A DNA stretch of 64,000 bases from the NCBI GenBank assembly GCA_947371755.1, contig CANBQT010000004.1:1-64000 (forward strand), in the 5' to 3' direction. The translations under genes were made by a program, and so were the position numbers. The stretch is from Chitinophagaceae bacterium. GTDB taxonomy: Bacteria > Bacteroidota > Bacteroidia > Chitinophagales > Chitinophagaceae. This document shows positions 27,586-37,795 of this stretch, in pieces (position 1 is the first letter of the stretch; every line of letters starts with the position of its first letter). Under the pieces are notes generated by a model. That model was not told the origin of the DNA. It saw only the letters and a program-made list of their open reading frames with translations, and ran no database searches.

Positions 27586-27855
27586 TTATTTACCTGCTTT
27601 TTCTTTCTTTTCGCCTTTCTCTTTCTTTTCTGGTTTTTCCGCTTTTTCTTTTTTCTCTACCTTTTCTTTTTTCTCTTCGTGCTTAGCTTCTTTCGCTTCT
27701 TTAGCTTCATGCTTAGCGTCCTTCGCATCGTGTTTAGCTTCTTTCGCGTCGTGCTTCGCTTCTTTAGCTTCGTGTTTAGCTTCTTTTTTTTCTTGAGCCA
27801 TAGTTGTCAAGCCTAGCATTAAAGCCATAGCTGATAAGAATAATGTTTTTTTCAT
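27586..27855 (-). CDS. Secreted Lys/Glu/Ala/His repeat protein
   Basis: 89 aa. A clear signal peptide (residues 1-20, ending MAQ) is followed by about 68 residues made almost only of Lys, Glu, Ala, His and Asp. The first half is a heptapeptide repeat (EAKHEAK, EAKHDAK, EAKHDAK, DAKHEAK), and the second is KEKxEKKEK-like. It would form a long charged single helix in the periplasm or outside. The reverse strand is open for Phe/Ser-rich frames, but the signal peptide and the gene's own terminator support the minus strand. No family recognised. Metal or polyanion binding by the regularly spaced His is speculative. Confidence 0.6.
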   Translation of the reverse strand: MKKTLFLSAMALMLGLTTMAQEKKEAKHEAKEAKHDAKEAKHDAKDAKHEAKEAKEAKHEEKKEKVEKKEKAEKPEKKEKGEKKEKAGK

Positions 27856-27914
27856 GACAAGTCTTTTTGGGTTTATAAATTATATTTATAAATATATTGC
27901 ATAAAAAGGTTAAA

Positions 27915-27960
27915 AAAAAGCCAATCCAAATGCCGAATTTTCGGGTTGGATTGGCTTTTT
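27915..27960 (-). terminator. Terminator after mdh
   Basis: A 15-bp perfect stem (27915-27929 / 27946-27960, core AGCCAATCC / GGATTGGCT) with an inner CCGAA-TT-TTCGG helix. On the minus strand it ends in eight T. It lies 15 bases beyond the mdh stop. Confidence 0.9.
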
Positions 27961-27975
27961 ATATAAGCTGAAATA

Positions 27976-28905
27976 TTATAAAGTTTTCAATACTTCATTC
28001 ATATTTCTGACAGCATCTGCACTTTTATTGAAAGCAGCTTGCTCCTCTTCATTTAATTTGAAATCAAGGATCTTTTCCCATCCGTTCTTACCAATCACTA
28101 CTGGAACACCTAAGCAAATATCTTTTTGTCCATATTCGCCATCTAAACTAACGCAGCAGGTAAATAATTTCTTCTCATCACGAAGAATGCTTTCCACTAA
28201 AGCAGCTCCTGCAGCTCCTGGTGCATACCAGGCAGATGTGCCGATTAATTTAGTTAAAGTTGCACCACCTACCATAGTATCAGCAACGATCTGATCTTGT
28301 TGTTCTTTGGTAAGGAAATTTGTAACAGGTGCACTGTTCCAGGTTGCGTGACGAATCAATGGAATCATCGTAGTATCACCATGTCCACCTACCACCACTG
28401 CGTTCAAGTCAGCAGGGCTGCAGCCTAAATGCTGACTCAATTGATATTTGAAACGGGCACTGTCTAAAGTACCACCCATTCCAATAATACGGTTTTTAGG
28501 TAATCCTGTAGATTGAAGTGCCAGGTATGTCATAGTATCCATTGGATTACTGATCACAATAATAATTGCATCAGGAGAATACTTAAGGATATTTTCTGCA
28601 ACACCTTTTACAATTCCTGCATTGGTGCCAATCAGATCTTCACGAGTCATTCCTGGTTTACGAGGAATACCTGAAGTAATTACCACTACATCAGAACCTG
28701 CAGTTTTGCTATAATCGTTAGTGCTACCACTGATACGTGTGTCAAAACCTAATAATGCAGAGGTCTGCATCATATCCTGTGCTTTGCCTTCTGCCAAACC
28801 CTCTTTGATATCGAGGATCACCAATTCCTGAGCTAATGCAGCCCGGGCAATATTATCGGCACAGGTTGCGCCCACGGCACCAGCACCTACAACAGTAACT
28901 TTCAT
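27976..28905 (-). CDS. mdh: Malate dehydrogenase
   Basis: 309 aa, the short LDH-like MDH type common in Bacteroidota. The NAD-binding glycine motif is GAGAVGAT near the N-terminus. The catalytic His is H175 in GGHGDT, and substrate arginines are in SGIPRKPGM (segment 80-90) and DSARFK. It oxidises malate to oxaloacetate in the citric acid cycle, in the cytosol. It is monocistronic, with a TACCTTTA box at 28945-28952 on the minus strand as a possible -7 element. Confidence 0.95.
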   Translation of the reverse strand: MKVTVVGAGAVGATCADNIARAALAQELVILDIKEGLAEGKAQDMMQTSALLGFDTRISGSTNDYSKTAGSDVVVITSGIPRKPGMTREDLIGTNAGIVKGVAENILKYSPDAIIIVISNPMDTMTYLALQSTGLPKNRIIGMGGTLDSARFKYQLSQHLGCSPADLNAVVVGGHGDTTMIPLIRHATWNSAPVTNFLTKEQQDQIVADTMVGGATLTKLIGTSAWYAPGAAGAALVESILRDEKKLFTCCVSLDGEYGQKDICLGVPVVIGKNGWEKILDFKLNEEEQAAFNKSADAVRNMNEVLKTL

Positions 28906-28988
28906 AAAAGAAGCTATTTAGAGATTGATTAATTTTTTTACGTGGTAAAGGTACTACTTGCTAAATTCTTATAGCTGATAAAAATCAA

Positions 28989-29495
28989 TTAATTAAGTTT
29001 TAACACCGGCAATAATTCCTTCATTTCTGCTCCACCTTCAAAGGCCTTTATAAATATGTTGTTTTTATCATAAACAGCCACAAAAGGCGTGAATTTAACT
29101 CTATAAAAACTTGGTAATTTATAATCCAGGTCTCTACCCATAAACATATTTGGGTATTTACTGAGTTCATATTTCACATAGAATTCTGTGATCTCTGGCA
29201 TTGATTTATAGCTTACCCAAACAAAATTCACTTTATTGAATTTGTCTATATTTTTAATGATCTCTTTCATTTCATGCTGACAATGGCCGCAATCAGGAGC
29301 AAAATAAATGATGATCGTATAATCCTTTTTTGGAAGTTGTTCTTTTGTAAACCAGGTATTATCCAGCCTCATTATTTTGAAGGCAGGCATCCGATTGTCC
29401 TTTTTGTAAGGCGGAATAGTATCAAAGGGTGCTTGCGCCATTAATGTAGTTGCGCAAAATGTAATCATACAAAAAACAAGTAGTTTTTGTAACAT
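28989..29495 (-). CDS. Secreted thioredoxin-like protein (TlpA/redoxin type)
   Basis: 168 aa, signal peptide residues 1-20 (ending LMAQ). A thioredoxin fold follows, with active site C69-G-H-C72 in FAPDCGHC and a cis-Pro-like FTPFVAVYD near residue 135. It is expected to reduce or isomerise disulfides in the periplasm. It begins 14 bases beyond the MlaF-like gene stop, so it may be cotranscribed with it. Partner unknown. Confidence 0.75.
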   Translation of the reverse strand: MLQKLLVFCMITFCATTLMAQAPFDTIPPYKKDNRMPAFKIMRLDNTWFTKEQLPKKDYTIIIYFAPDCGHCQHEMKEIIKNIDKFNKVNFVWVSYKSMPEITEFYVKYELSKYPNMFMGRDLDYKLPSFYRVKFTPFVAVYDKNNIFIKAFEGGAEMKELLPVLKLN

Positions 29496-29509
29496 AGTCG
29501 TATCTTTTT

Positions 29510-30304
29510 CTATTTTGAACTCTTGTTTGGTAAATCTTCGTTTGCTTCTATCATTCGCATGTGTTTGGCATCCTGTAAGAATTCTGAAGCGAAGATGAAA
29601 TCATTCAATAATTTATCGGTGCTAAAGATGATGTCTTTATTAGTGCCCTCCCATTGTTTCTGTCCGTTATATAAGTAAACAATATGGTCTCCAATTTCCA
29701 TCACACTATTCATATCATGTGTAATTACAATGGTAGTGATCTTGAACTCATCTGTGATTTCTTTGATGAGCTTATCAATCACCATTGAAGTTTGAGGGTC
29801 TAGTCCTGAATTCGGCTCATCGCAAAAAAGAAACTTTGGATTCAAAACGATTGACCTGGCGATACCCACTCTTTTTTTCATTCCACCACTGATCTCTGAA
29901 GGAAATCTTTTATGCGCATCTTTTAAATTCACACGGTCTAACACTTCATCTACACGATACATTTTTTCTGCCTTTGTTCCGTTAGTGAACATATCTAAAG
30001 GGAATAAAACATTTTGTTCAACAGTCATAGAATCAAAAAGGGCGGTTCCCTGGAATAACATACCAATTTGTTGGCGTAATTGTTTGCGTGTGTCATTATC
30101 CATTGCAAACATATCAGCTCCATCATAGAGTATTTGACCAGCGTCTGGTTTAAATAATCCTACCATGCATTTAGTGAGAACAGTTTTGCCGCTTCCGCTG
30201 GTACCTATGATCAGGTTACACTTTCCAGGCTCCATAACGGCACTGATGTCGTTCAGGATTGTTCTGTCGCCAAATTGTTTTACTATGTTTTTAATTTCAA
30301 TCAT
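29510..30304 (-). CDS. MlaF-like ABC transporter ATPase
   Basis: 264 aa. Walker A GTSGSGKT, Q-loop region in GMLFQGTALFDSMTVEQNV, signature SGGMKKRVG, Walker B FLFCDEPNSGLDP and H-loop VITHD. The SGLDP Walker B and the ALFDSMTV segment are typical of the phospholipid-transport MlaF branch. A matching MlaE permease is encoded at 42607-43344, 12 kb away on the other strand. It lies between a thioredoxin-like gene and lysA with short gaps. Confidence 0.85.
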   Translation of the reverse strand: MIEIKNIVKQFGDRTILNDISAVMEPGKCNLIIGTSGSGKTVLTKCMVGLFKPDAGQILYDGADMFAMDNDTRKQLRQQIGMLFQGTALFDSMTVEQNVLFPLDMFTNGTKAEKMYRVDEVLDRVNLKDAHKRFPSEISGGMKKRVGIARSIVLNPKFLFCDEPNSGLDPQTSMVIDKLIKEITDEFKITTIVITHDMNSVMEIGDHIVYLYNGQKQWEGTNKDIIFSTDKLLNDFIFASEFLQDAKHMRMIEANEDLPNKSSK

Positions 30305-30328
30305 GCTTGTGCAAACTACATTTTTGTT

Positions 30329-31570
30329 CTATAACACGGCAATTTGGTTTCTTAATAAGTCGCCAAATTCATCCCTTTTTCTAATTAATGAGGGGTTACC
30401 AGATAAAACAAGCACTTCTGCTGGTTTGTATCTCGAATTATAGTTACTCGACATTTCAAAGCCATAGGCTCCTGCATTATAAATGGCCAGAAAGTCTCCC
30501 TCTCTAACTTCATGTAAATGCCTGTCTGTTCCAAAAGTATCAGTTTCGCAAATATTACCTGTTATGGTATAAGTTTTTGTAGCACCATCTGGGTTACTAA
30601 TATTGGCGATGCGATGGTAAGCATCATACATCATTGGTCTTATAAGATGGTTTAAACCTGTATCTACTCCAGCAAAGACTGTATTTTGAGATGTTTTTAA
30701 CACATTCACTTTGGTGATCAAATAACCAGATTCACTTACCAAATATTTCCCTGGCTCGAACCAACACTGAAATTTCTTTTGATGTTTATTTTCCAGATTG
30801 ACTAGGAAATTTTCAATCTCTTTGCCTAAGAGGTTGATGTCTGTTACATGGTCGCGTTCCTTATAAGCCACTTTAAATCCACCACCGAGATCTAAAAATT
30901 CTAATTCCGGAAAATGAGGAATTAGTTCATAAAAAACATCCGCCACTTTCATGAAAACAGAAACATCTTTGATTTCACTTCCAGTATGTATATGTAAACC
31001 ACGGATAAATAAATGGTGTGTTCGAACAAGATCTAAAATTTCATCAAACTGTTCAATGGGTATTCCAAATTTGCTATTACTATGTCCGGTGGAGATTTTT
31101 AGATTCCCCCCAGCCATAATATTTGGCCGTAATCGAATTCCCACAGGATAACTATGTCCGTATTTTTTCCCAAATTTTGCGAGATTGGATAAGCTATCAA
31201 TGTTGATATTGATACCTAAACTAACGGCTTCCTCTATTTCACTAAAGTCGATTCCGTTACTGGTATAAAGAACATTTTCAGGCTTAAAGCCAACGTGTAA
31301 TGCGAGGTGTGCTTCATTCACAGAGCTGCAATCGATGGAGCAACCAATAGCAAGTATATGTTTTAAAATATTGATATTGGTTAACGCCTTACTGGCATAG
31401 AAAAAGCGGGTATTGGAATTTGCAAAAGCAATTTGCAAATTACTAAATTGAGTAGTGATTTTATCGGCATTATAAACGTATAGGGGAGTGCCGTATGTAT
31501 TTGCAATACTGGATAATAATTCAGGTGACAATTCTTGCTGCATCATGCGAAGATAATTGTCTTGAGCCAT
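30329..31570 (-). CDS. lysA: Diaminopimelate decarboxylase
   Basis: 413 aa, fold-type III PLP decarboxylase. The PLP lysine is K61 in FFYASKALTN. Other hallmarks are HIHTGSEI, LDLGGGFKV, GNICETDTFG and GAYGFEMSSNYN (the CESD-like Cys is in NICETD). It makes L-lysine from meso-diaminopimelate, the last step of lysine synthesis. It sits 24 bases from the MlaF-like gene and 20 bases from scpB, so it probably shares a transcript with them. Confidence 0.93.
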   Translation of the reverse strand: MAQDNYLRMMQQELSPELLSSIANTYGTPLYVYNADKITTQFSNLQIAFANSNTRFFYASKALTNINILKHILAIGCSIDCSSVNEAHLALHVGFKPENVLYTSNGIDFSEIEEAVSLGININIDSLSNLAKFGKKYGHSYPVGIRLRPNIMAGGNLKISTGHSNSKFGIPIEQFDEILDLVRTHHLFIRGLHIHTGSEIKDVSVFMKVADVFYELIPHFPELEFLDLGGGFKVAYKERDHVTDINLLGKEIENFLVNLENKHQKKFQCWFEPGKYLVSESGYLITKVNVLKTSQNTVFAGVDTGLNHLIRPMMYDAYHRIANISNPDGATKTYTITGNICETDTFGTDRHLHEVREGDFLAIYNAGAYGFEMSSNYNSRYKPAEVLVLSGNPSLIRKRDEFGDLLRNQIAVL

Positions 31571-31590
31571 GGACTAAAAAAATGCAGAAA

Positions 31591-32400
31591 TTATTCTGGT
31601 TTTTCCTCTTCTCCAGCTTCTTCGGAAGGGTCTTTTGTTTCTTCTTCGTTAGTAGGTTCTGAGGGAGTTTCAGTAGTTGGATTTTCTTCTGTGCTGGATG
31701 ATTCCTCCGGAATGATCAATTCTCCATCCTGATTTACGGCAATAGTAGAAATATTTTCAGCAGGAGCTTCTTCTTCCAAAGCGTCATAACCGATATGTTC
31801 AGCGATAGGTTGGTCCGTAAAGTCTTCTGGACGTGTACCCTCTACCAATTGTTCAGCAAGAACTTCTCTGATTTTTGGAAGATCAGCAGCACTATTGATG
31901 CCAAAATAATCCATAAAGTTTTTAGAAGTGGCATATACCAGGGGTTTGCCTGGTGCGTGTTCGTTTCTGCCACTAATCAGGATCAATTCTTTTTCCAATA
32001 ATTTTTGAATGCTATAATCGCTATTCACCCCACGAATGGCTTCGATTTCACCTTTTGTAATGGGTTGTTTATACGCAATGATGGCCAATGTTTCGAGGGC
32101 CGCATTGGACAATCTTTTCAGGAATTTATCGCCATTTAATTGAGCGATGGTTTTATGATAATCTTTTTTGGTCAGGAACTGCCAGCCGCCCCCACTTTCC
32201 TTAACTTCAAAAGGGTAGAATTCAGAATCATATTTTTCTTTGATACCTTCCAAAGCACTTTCTACCTGATCTAACATAATACGCTCTTCTAAAAAGCCAA
32301 AGCTGTTATTAATTAGTTCAACAATGTCGAGCGATGTAAGTGGTTTGTCACTTGCAAAGATCAAGACCTCAATATGGGGTATAATGGTGCTAATTTCCAA
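31591..32400 (-). CDS. scpB: Segregation and condensation protein ScpB
   Basis: 269 aa, longer than the usual 180-200. Residues about 1-185 are ScpB with two winged-helix domains (LETLAIIAYKQPITKGEIEAIRGVNSD, shortened: LETLAIIAYKQPITKGEI, and LVYATSKNFMDYFGI). Residues about 190-269 are an added acidic, disordered-looking tail rich in Glu, Thr, Ser and Pro. ScpB works with ScpA and SMC in chromosome condensation. scpA is not in the window. It has a 20-base gap to lysA and 42 bases to atpG. Confidence 0.9.
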   Translation of the reverse strand: MEISTIIPHIEVLIFASDKPLTSLDIVELINNSFGFLEERIMLDQVESALEGIKEKYDSEFYPFEVKESGGGWQFLTKKDYHKTIAQLNGDKFLKRLSNAALETLAIIAYKQPITKGEIEAIRGVNSDYSIQKLLEKELILISGRNEHAPGKPLVYATSKNFMDYFGINSAADLPKIREVLAEQLVEGTRPEDFTDQPIAEHIGYDALEEEAPAENISTIAVNQDGELIIPEESSSTEENPTTETPSEPTNEEETKDPSEEAGEEEKPE

Positions 32401-32442
32401 TGTCTGAATTTCTTTTGTGATTTGTAAGATAAGATTTTTGCA

Positions 32443-33324
32443 TTAACCCTGCAATGCTGCTGCACCACTTACGATCTCTGTTAACTCAGTTGTAATTGCA
32501 GCTTGACGTGCGCGGTTATAACTAATTTTAAGAGATTTCAATAATTCATTCGCATTTTCACTGGCCTTATCCATAGCAGTCATACGAGCGCCATGTTCGC
32601 TGGCATTACCATCTAATACAGCCTTATATAATTGGGTATTCAGGATTTTAGGCATTAGCTCTGCAATCAACACTTCTACTTCTGGTTCAAAAATGAAATC
32701 AGAATTTTTATTTCCTGCAGGTTTAGCCACTTTAGGAATGGGTAAGAACTGTTCTGCTACAAATACTTGAGTAGCTGCATTTTTGAATTCGCTATAAATG
32801 ATCTCAATAGCGTCGTATTCTTTATTTTCGAATGCCTTCATTGCTGCTTGGGCAGCAGTCTGAACAGTTTCGAATTTCAGATTCAGGAAAACATCTTTAA
32901 AAGTATCGTTTGTTTTGTATCCTGATTTGGTTAGGGCCTCAAAACCTTTCTTACCAATATTCCAGATATGAACATTTCCCTTGGCAGCTTGCTGACTATA
33001 TTTTTCTTCAATCGTTGATTTTGCTAATTTAACCAGGTTAGCATTATAACCACCACATAGGCCTCGATCACTTGTTACAACAATCAATAGCACGTGCTCA
33101 ACTGCTCTTACTTCAGCTAATTTTAATGTAATGCCACCTTCAATACTGCTTACAATATTGCTCAGCATTTCTTGTAATTTTTTGGCGTAGGGACGCATTT
33201 GTGTAATGCTATCTTGGGCACGACGTAATTTGGCAGCACTTACCATTTTCATGGCCTTGGTTATTTGCTGGGTGCTTTGAACACTTTTTATCCTATTACG
33301 TACTTCTTTTAATTGGCCTGCCAT
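32443..33324 (-). CDS. atpG: ATP synthase F1 gamma subunit
   Basis: 293 aa. The conserved N-terminal helix (LKEVRNRIKSVQSTQQITKA) and C-terminal helix (ARMTAMDKASENANELL, RQAAITTELTEIVSGA) are both present, which form the rotating central stalk. The middle Rossmann-like domain has SDRGLCGGYN. It is away from the other ATP synthase genes, none of which are in the window. In this phylum atpG is often next to atpA, so check the genome. Confidence 0.95.
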   Translation of the reverse strand: MAGQLKEVRNRIKSVQSTQQITKAMKMVSAAKLRRAQDSITQMRPYAKKLQEMLSNIVSSIEGGITLKLAEVRAVEHVLLIVVTSDRGLCGGYNANLVKLAKSTIEEKYSQQAAKGNVHIWNIGKKGFEALTKSGYKTNDTFKDVFLNLKFETVQTAAQAAMKAFENKEYDAIEIIYSEFKNAATQVFVAEQFLPIPKVAKPAGNKNSDFIFEPEVEVLIAELMPKILNTQLYKAVLDGNASEHGARMTAMDKASENANELLKSLKISYNRARQAAITTELTEIVSGAAALQG

Positions 33325-33487
33325 ATCTTAAGTTTCGAGTTTCGGGTTTGTGATTACCGGTATTCATACCCGGTTTTGGGTTGCAAAAGTAGCAGAAACA
33401 CCCTGAAATTCCATTCTTTTAGCCAAAAATCACTGCTTGTGGAAAAAAATCTCTTTCAGAAGGGGTCAAATCAATCTGTTTTTGAAC

Positions 33488-34180
33488 TTAAAGCGGTAAA
33501 ACCAGGCCAACGCCATTAGTAGTGGTGGCAAATTGCAGATTCCCCAAATATTTATTCAAAAGTTGCCCGTTTTGGCGGTGTTGGATGTATTGAATGATAT
33601 CAAAAACCAGCAAAAAACTGCCCTGCAACATCAAACTCCCACCATAACCCTTTGTTTGATCATTTAATTTATTCGTGCCTCGTTCTCTTAAATATAAACC
33701 TGTAGTGATATATGTAAGGTCTAAACCAGAATTGAATAAGAGCAGGGACTCGATCTTTTGTTGTTGTTTCAGATGCTGATAAAGACTTAATTTTTTATTC
33801 ATTTGTCTGCGTACTTCATAGAGCCCATATCCAGCTATAGCCAGATTTACAATATTGAAATAGGCGTTCATTTGATGAAAATAATGAGGTGATCCTTGTA
33901 AATTTCCAGCAGAAATACTGCCCTGTACCAGATTTGCACCAGACCAAGCCAAAAGAATCGTCATATTTGTTTTATTAAGCATATTTCTCCTGATGGCTAC
34001 TGAATCAGGTATTGAAACAGCAAATGAGCTGTCGGCAATTACAATGGTACTATCATGATGTTTTTTTATCAGACTATCCTTTATAGTAGTATTACTGGTG
34101 TCAATCAATACCACTTGAGCGCTGCAAAAAAGGACATTCAAGCCTATAAAACATAAAAGTGAGAGCTGTTTCATTCCCAT
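33488..34180 (-). CDS. Hypothetical membrane-associated protein (DUF6992-like)
   Basis: About 230 aa from the ATG at 34180 (the ATG at 34174 is equally plausible), with a signal peptide MGMKQLSLLCFIGL.. ending FCSAQ. The frame is open 14 codons further upstream, but that extension has no role in a signal peptide. The mature part has a Ser/Ile/Asp-rich stretch, then two or three hydrophobic helices (NMTILLAWSGANLVQGSI, AYFNIVNLAIAGYGLYEVRR, SLMLQGSFLLVFDIIQYIQHR). It resembles the DUF6992 group by general layout, and I am not certain. Function unknown. A TACTTTTA box overlaps the start region. It is divergent from secA. Confidence 0.55.
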   Translation of the reverse strand: MGMKQLSLLCFIGLNVLFCSAQVVLIDTSNTTIKDSLIKKHHDSTIVIADSSFAVSIPDSVAIRRNMLNKTNMTILLAWSGANLVQGSISAGNLQGSPHYFHQMNAYFNIVNLAIAGYGLYEVRRQMNKKLSLYQHLKQQQKIESLLLFNSGLDLTYITTGLYLRERGTNKLNDQTKGYGGSLMLQGSFLLVFDIIQYIQHRQNGQLLNKYLGNLQFATTTNGVGLVLPL

Positions 34181-34285
34181 AAAAGTAAAGACAGAAAAAA
34201 CAGTTTTGAAAGACCTGCACAAAATTTACAAAATATTAGTCTTTTAGGAAATAGTGCCGAATGGTCCTGCTCTATCTAAATCCTT

Positions 34286-34293
34286 TACCTTTG
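34286..34293 (+). promoter_or_regulatory. -7 box (TACCTTTG) upstream of secA
   Basis: An exact TAnnTTTG match in the divergent region before secA, giving a leader of about 114 nt. No good -33 TTTG is present. Confidence 0.45.
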
Positions 34294-34411
34294 TTGTCCT
34301 TTTGAAAAAAACTTTCTGACATTTTGACGAAAACCTTCAAATAGCATCGTTTTTGACAAAAAGAATTAAGTTGCTAAAATCACAGATAAACGAATTATCC
34401 AATACTATTAT

Positions 34412-37400
34412 ATGTTGAAATTTATTTCTAAGTTGTTCGGAGGTAGTAAGAGCGAAAAAGATGTACAATCTATTATGCCTATTATACAAAAAGTAGGGGC
34501 ATTTTATCAGGATTTGCAAGCACTTTCGAACGATGCATTAAGAGCCAAAACGGTTGAGTTTAAAGATCGTATCAAGGCACATTTGAAAACAATTGATGAT
34601 GTGATTGAAGGAAAGAATGCAGAAGCGGAGGCTCTTCCTATCAATGATATTCATGGTCGTGATTCCATTTATCAGGAAGTTGATAAGTTAAAGAAAGAAC
34701 GCAATAAAAAAATTGAAGAAGCTTTGGCGATGGTTCAGCCCGAAGCATTTGCTGTAGTAAAAGAAACTGCCCGTCGTTTCAAAGAAAACACAGAACTGGT
34801 TAGTACAGCAACCGAGTTGGATAGAAACTTAAGTGTGAAAAAAGAATATGTTAGAATAGAAGGTGAAAAATCCATCTTCAAAAATACCTGGACAGCTGGC
34901 GGGGGTTCTGTTACCTGGAATATGGTGCATTATGATGTTCAGTTAATCGGGGGTAGTGTGTTGCATTCCGGAAAGATTGCAGAAATGGCAACTGGTGAAG
35001 GTAAGACCCTGGTATCCACATTGCCCGCCTATTTAAATGCGTTGGCTGGTGAAGGCGTACATATTGTAACAGTGAATGATTATTTGGCTCGTCGTGATAG
35101 TGAGTGGAATGGAACCATCTTTGAATGGTTAGGAATCACGGTGGATTGTATTGATAAGCATGAGCCCAATAGTGAGGCTCGTCGCAATGCTTATTTAGCT
35201 GACATTACTTATGGTACTAATAATGAATTCGGCTTCGATTATTTACGTGATAATATGGTGCATACACCTGAAGAAATGGTGCAACGCAAACACCATTTTG
35301 CCATGGTGGATGAAGTGGATTCAGTTTTGATCGATGATGCCCGTACTCCTTTAATTATTAGTGGTCCGATTGGTCACAATACTGGTGAACAACAATTTTT
35401 TGATCTCAAACCAAGAATTGAAAAATTGGTGGACGCGCAAAAAAGAGCTACTAATCAATTCTTAAATGAAGCAAAGAAAAAAATAACTGAGGGTAATGAT
35501 GATCCTAAAGATGGAGGTTTAGCTTTATTCCGCGCACATCGTGGACTACCTAAGAATAATGCATTGATCAAATTCTTAAGTGAGCCAGGTATTCGTGTGA
35601 AATTACAAAAATCTGAAAACTATTATTTAGCAGATCAGAGTAGAGAAATGCCGATAGCAGATCAGGAATTATATTTCTACATCGATGAAAAAAATAATTC
35701 AGTAGAATTAACTGACAAAGGGATTGGTTTAATTACAGGAGCAGGAGAAGATCCTAATTTCTTTGTACTTCCCGATATCAGTGTATCTCTCGCTCAGGTT
35801 GAGCAGGATGTAGCATTGACAGCTGAAGAAAAATTACACCGCAAAGAATCAATCATCAACGATTATTCTGTAAAGGCAGATCGTATACATACCGTTCAGC
35901 AATTGCTAAAAGCCTATACTTTGTTTGACAAAGACATTGAATATGTGGTGATGGATGGTGCTGTTAAAATTGTAGATGAGCAAACAGGTCGTATCCTAGA
36001 CGGCAGAAGATATTCAGATGGATTGCATCAGGCAATTGAAGCCAAAGAAAATGTAAAAATCGAAGCAGCTACTCAAACTTATGCTACGGTTACATTGCAG
36101 AACTATTTCCGTATGTATCACAAACTTTGCGGTATGACGGGAACAGCAGAAACTGAAGCAGCTGAGTTATGGGACATTTATAAATTAGATGTGGTTACAG
36201 TACCAACAAATGTGGTAGCTATTAGAAAAGATGAGCAGGATCTGGTGTTCAAAACCAAACGTGAAAAGTTCGGTGCTGTAATTGATGAGATTGTAAAATT
36301 AAGAGAAGCAGGTAGACCTGTACTTGTAGGTACTACTTCAGTTGAAGTAAGTGAATTGTTGAGTCGTATGTTACGCCAAAAACAAATTCCACATAATGTA
36401 TTGAATGCAAAACAACACGCTAGAGAAGCGCAAGTGGTTGCCGAAGCTGGTTTTGCTGGTGCAGTTACCATCGCAACTAACATGGCTGGTCGTGGTACCG
36501 ATATCAAACTGGGGCCTGGGGTTAAAGAAGCAGGTGGATTAGCCATTTTAGGAACAGAACGTCACGAATCACGTCGCGTTGATCGTCAGTTAAGAGGTCG
36601 TGCTGGTCGTCAGGGTGATCCTGGATCTTCTTTATTCTTTATCTCTCTCGAAGATGATTTGATGAGGATGTTTGGTAGTGAGCGTATTGCTAAAGTGATG
36701 GACTTTGCAGGTTATAAAGAAGGAGAGGTAATTCAGCATAGTATGATCACCAAATCTATCGAAAGAGCGCAGAAAAAAGTGGAGGAAAATAACTTTGGTA
36801 TTCGTAAGCGTTTGCTGGAATATGATGATGTAATGAATAAGCAACGTACAGTTATTTATAGCAAACGTAATCACGCTTTATTCGGAGAAAGATTGGCATT
36901 GGACTTAGATAATGCATTGTATTCTGTTGCTGAAGGATTAATCAGTTCTTTCAAAGAACAAAATGATCACGAAGGATTCAGACTTGCTGTAATTGTTAAT
37001 TTTGGTATAGATTCTACTATCACTGCAGATGAATTGTCCAGAGGAAACGAGTTAGATCTTACTGAAAAATTGTATAGTGAAGCGGTTGCAAATTATGAAC
37101 GTAAGAAAGCTAATCTGGCTGAACAGAGTATTCCTGTTTTCAAAAATATTAGAAAGGATCAGGGTGCACATATCGAAAATGTGATCGTACCATTTACAGA
37201 TGGTCGTCGTGTGATCCAAGTGTTAGCCCCATTGGATAAAACTTTACAGACTGCTGGTGCTGAATTACTAAATGCACAAGAAAGAACCTGTACTTTAGGC
37301 TTTATTGATGATGCCTGGAAAGAACATTTAAGAGCGATGGACGATTTAAAGCAAAGTGTTCAGACTGCAACTTATGAGCAAAAAGATCCGTTAGTAATTT

Positions 37401-37720
37401 ACAAAATGGAGGCATTTGATCTTTTCAAAAAAATGGATGGGGAGGTGAATCGTGAGATCGTACAATTCCTTTGTCATTCCGCTATTCCTTTAAATGAAGG
37501 CGACACTGTAAAGGAAGGACGTCAACAAAAAACAGATTTGAGTAAGATGAGAACTCAGAAAGATGATGTTGATCAAGCTCCTACAGAAAATGATTATTAC
37601 GATCCAACTCCAGTTAAACAACAACCTGTTCAGGTTGGTCCAAAGATTGGAAGAAATGACCCTTGTCCTTGTGGTAGTGGCAAGAAATTTAAATCCTGCC
37701 ATGGGAAAGACGCGCAATAA
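34412..37720 (+). CDS. secA: Preprotein translocase ATPase SecA
   Basis: 1102 aa, longer than E. coli SecA (901) because of insertions, as usual in Bacteroidota. Walker A is GEGKT with K198 in [11 protein letters not shown], Walker B is [10 protein letters not shown], and motif III-VI regions show [12 protein letters not shown] and [13 protein letters not shown]. The C-terminal zinc-binding segment [19 protein letters not shown] is intact. It drives protein export through SecYEG at the inner membrane. It is monocistronic, with a heptamer repeat and terminator behind it. Confidence 0.97.
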   Translation: MLKFISKLFGGSKSEKDVQSIMPIIQKVGAFYQDLQALSNDALRAKTVEFKDRIKAHLKTIDDVIEGKNAEAEALPINDIHGRDSIYQEVDKLKKERNKKIEEALAMVQPEAFAVVKETARRFKENTELVSTATELDRNLSVKKEYVRIEGEKSIFKNTWTAGGGSVTWNMVHYDVQLIGGSVLHSGKIAEMATGEGKTLVSTLPAYLNALAGEGVHIVTVNDYLARRDSEWNGTIFEWLGITVDCIDKHEPNSEARRNAYLADITYGTNNEFGFDYLRDNMVHTPEEMVQRKHHFAMVDEVDSVLIDDARTPLIISGPIGHNTGEQQFFDLKPRIEKLVDAQKRATNQFLNEAKKKITEGNDDPKDGGLALFRAHRGLPKNNALIKFLSEPGIRVKLQKSENYYLADQSREMPIADQELYFYIDEKNNSVELTDKGIGLITGAGEDPNFFVLPDISVSLAQVEQDVALTAEEKLHRKESIINDYSVKADRIHTVQQLLKAYTLFDKDIEYVVMDGAVKIVDEQTGRILDGRRYSDGLHQAIEAKENVKIEAATQTYATVTLQNYFRMYHKLCGMTGTAETEAAELWDIYKLDVVTVPTNVVAIRKDEQDLVFKTKREKFGAVIDEIVKLREAGRPVLVGTTSVEVSELLSRMLRQKQIPHNVLNAKQHAREAQVVAEAGFAGAVTIATNMAGRGTDIKLGPGVKEAGGLAILGTERHESRRVDRQLRGRAGRQGDPGSSLFFISLEDDLMRMFGSERIAKVMDFAGYKEGEVIQHSMITKSIERAQKKVEENNFGIRKRLLEYDDVMNKQRTVIYSKRNHALFGERLALDLDNALYSVAEGLISSFKEQNDHEGFRLAVIVNFGIDSTITADELSRGNELDLTEKLYSEAVANYERKKANLAEQSIPVFKNIRKDQGAHIENVIVPFTDGRRVIQVLAPLDKTLQTAGAELLNAQERTCTLGFIDDAWKEHLRAMDDLKQSVQTATYEQKDPLVIYKMEAFDLFKKMDGEVNREIVQFLCHSAIPLNEGDTVKEGRQQKTDLSKMRTQKDDVDQAPTENDYYDPTPVKQQPVQVGPKIGRNDPCPCGSGKKFKSCHGKDAQ

Positions 37721-37745
37721 AAGTAAAAAGTAAAAAGTAAAAAGT
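37719..37745. repeat. Short heptamer run (AAAAGT then AAAAAGT x3)
   Basis: The same AAAAAGT unit as at 21531-21579, starting inside the secA stop codon region. It is non-coding apart from overlapping the stop. Confidence 0.85.
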
Positions 37746-37795
37746 GTTAACACTGGCCTAAAGGCTAGTGCAGCAAAGTTCTACTTTAAAATATT

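Noticed and set aside
27554..27816. Phe/Ser-rich open frames on the plus strand opposite the KEAKH gene
   Set aside because: They are the complement of the Lys/Glu-rich repeats. The minus-strand frame has a proper signal peptide.
36178..36546. Open frame of about 122 codons on the minus strand inside secA
   Set aside because: It lies entirely within the well-conserved SecA reading frame on the other strand and has no family features. It is a frame shadow.
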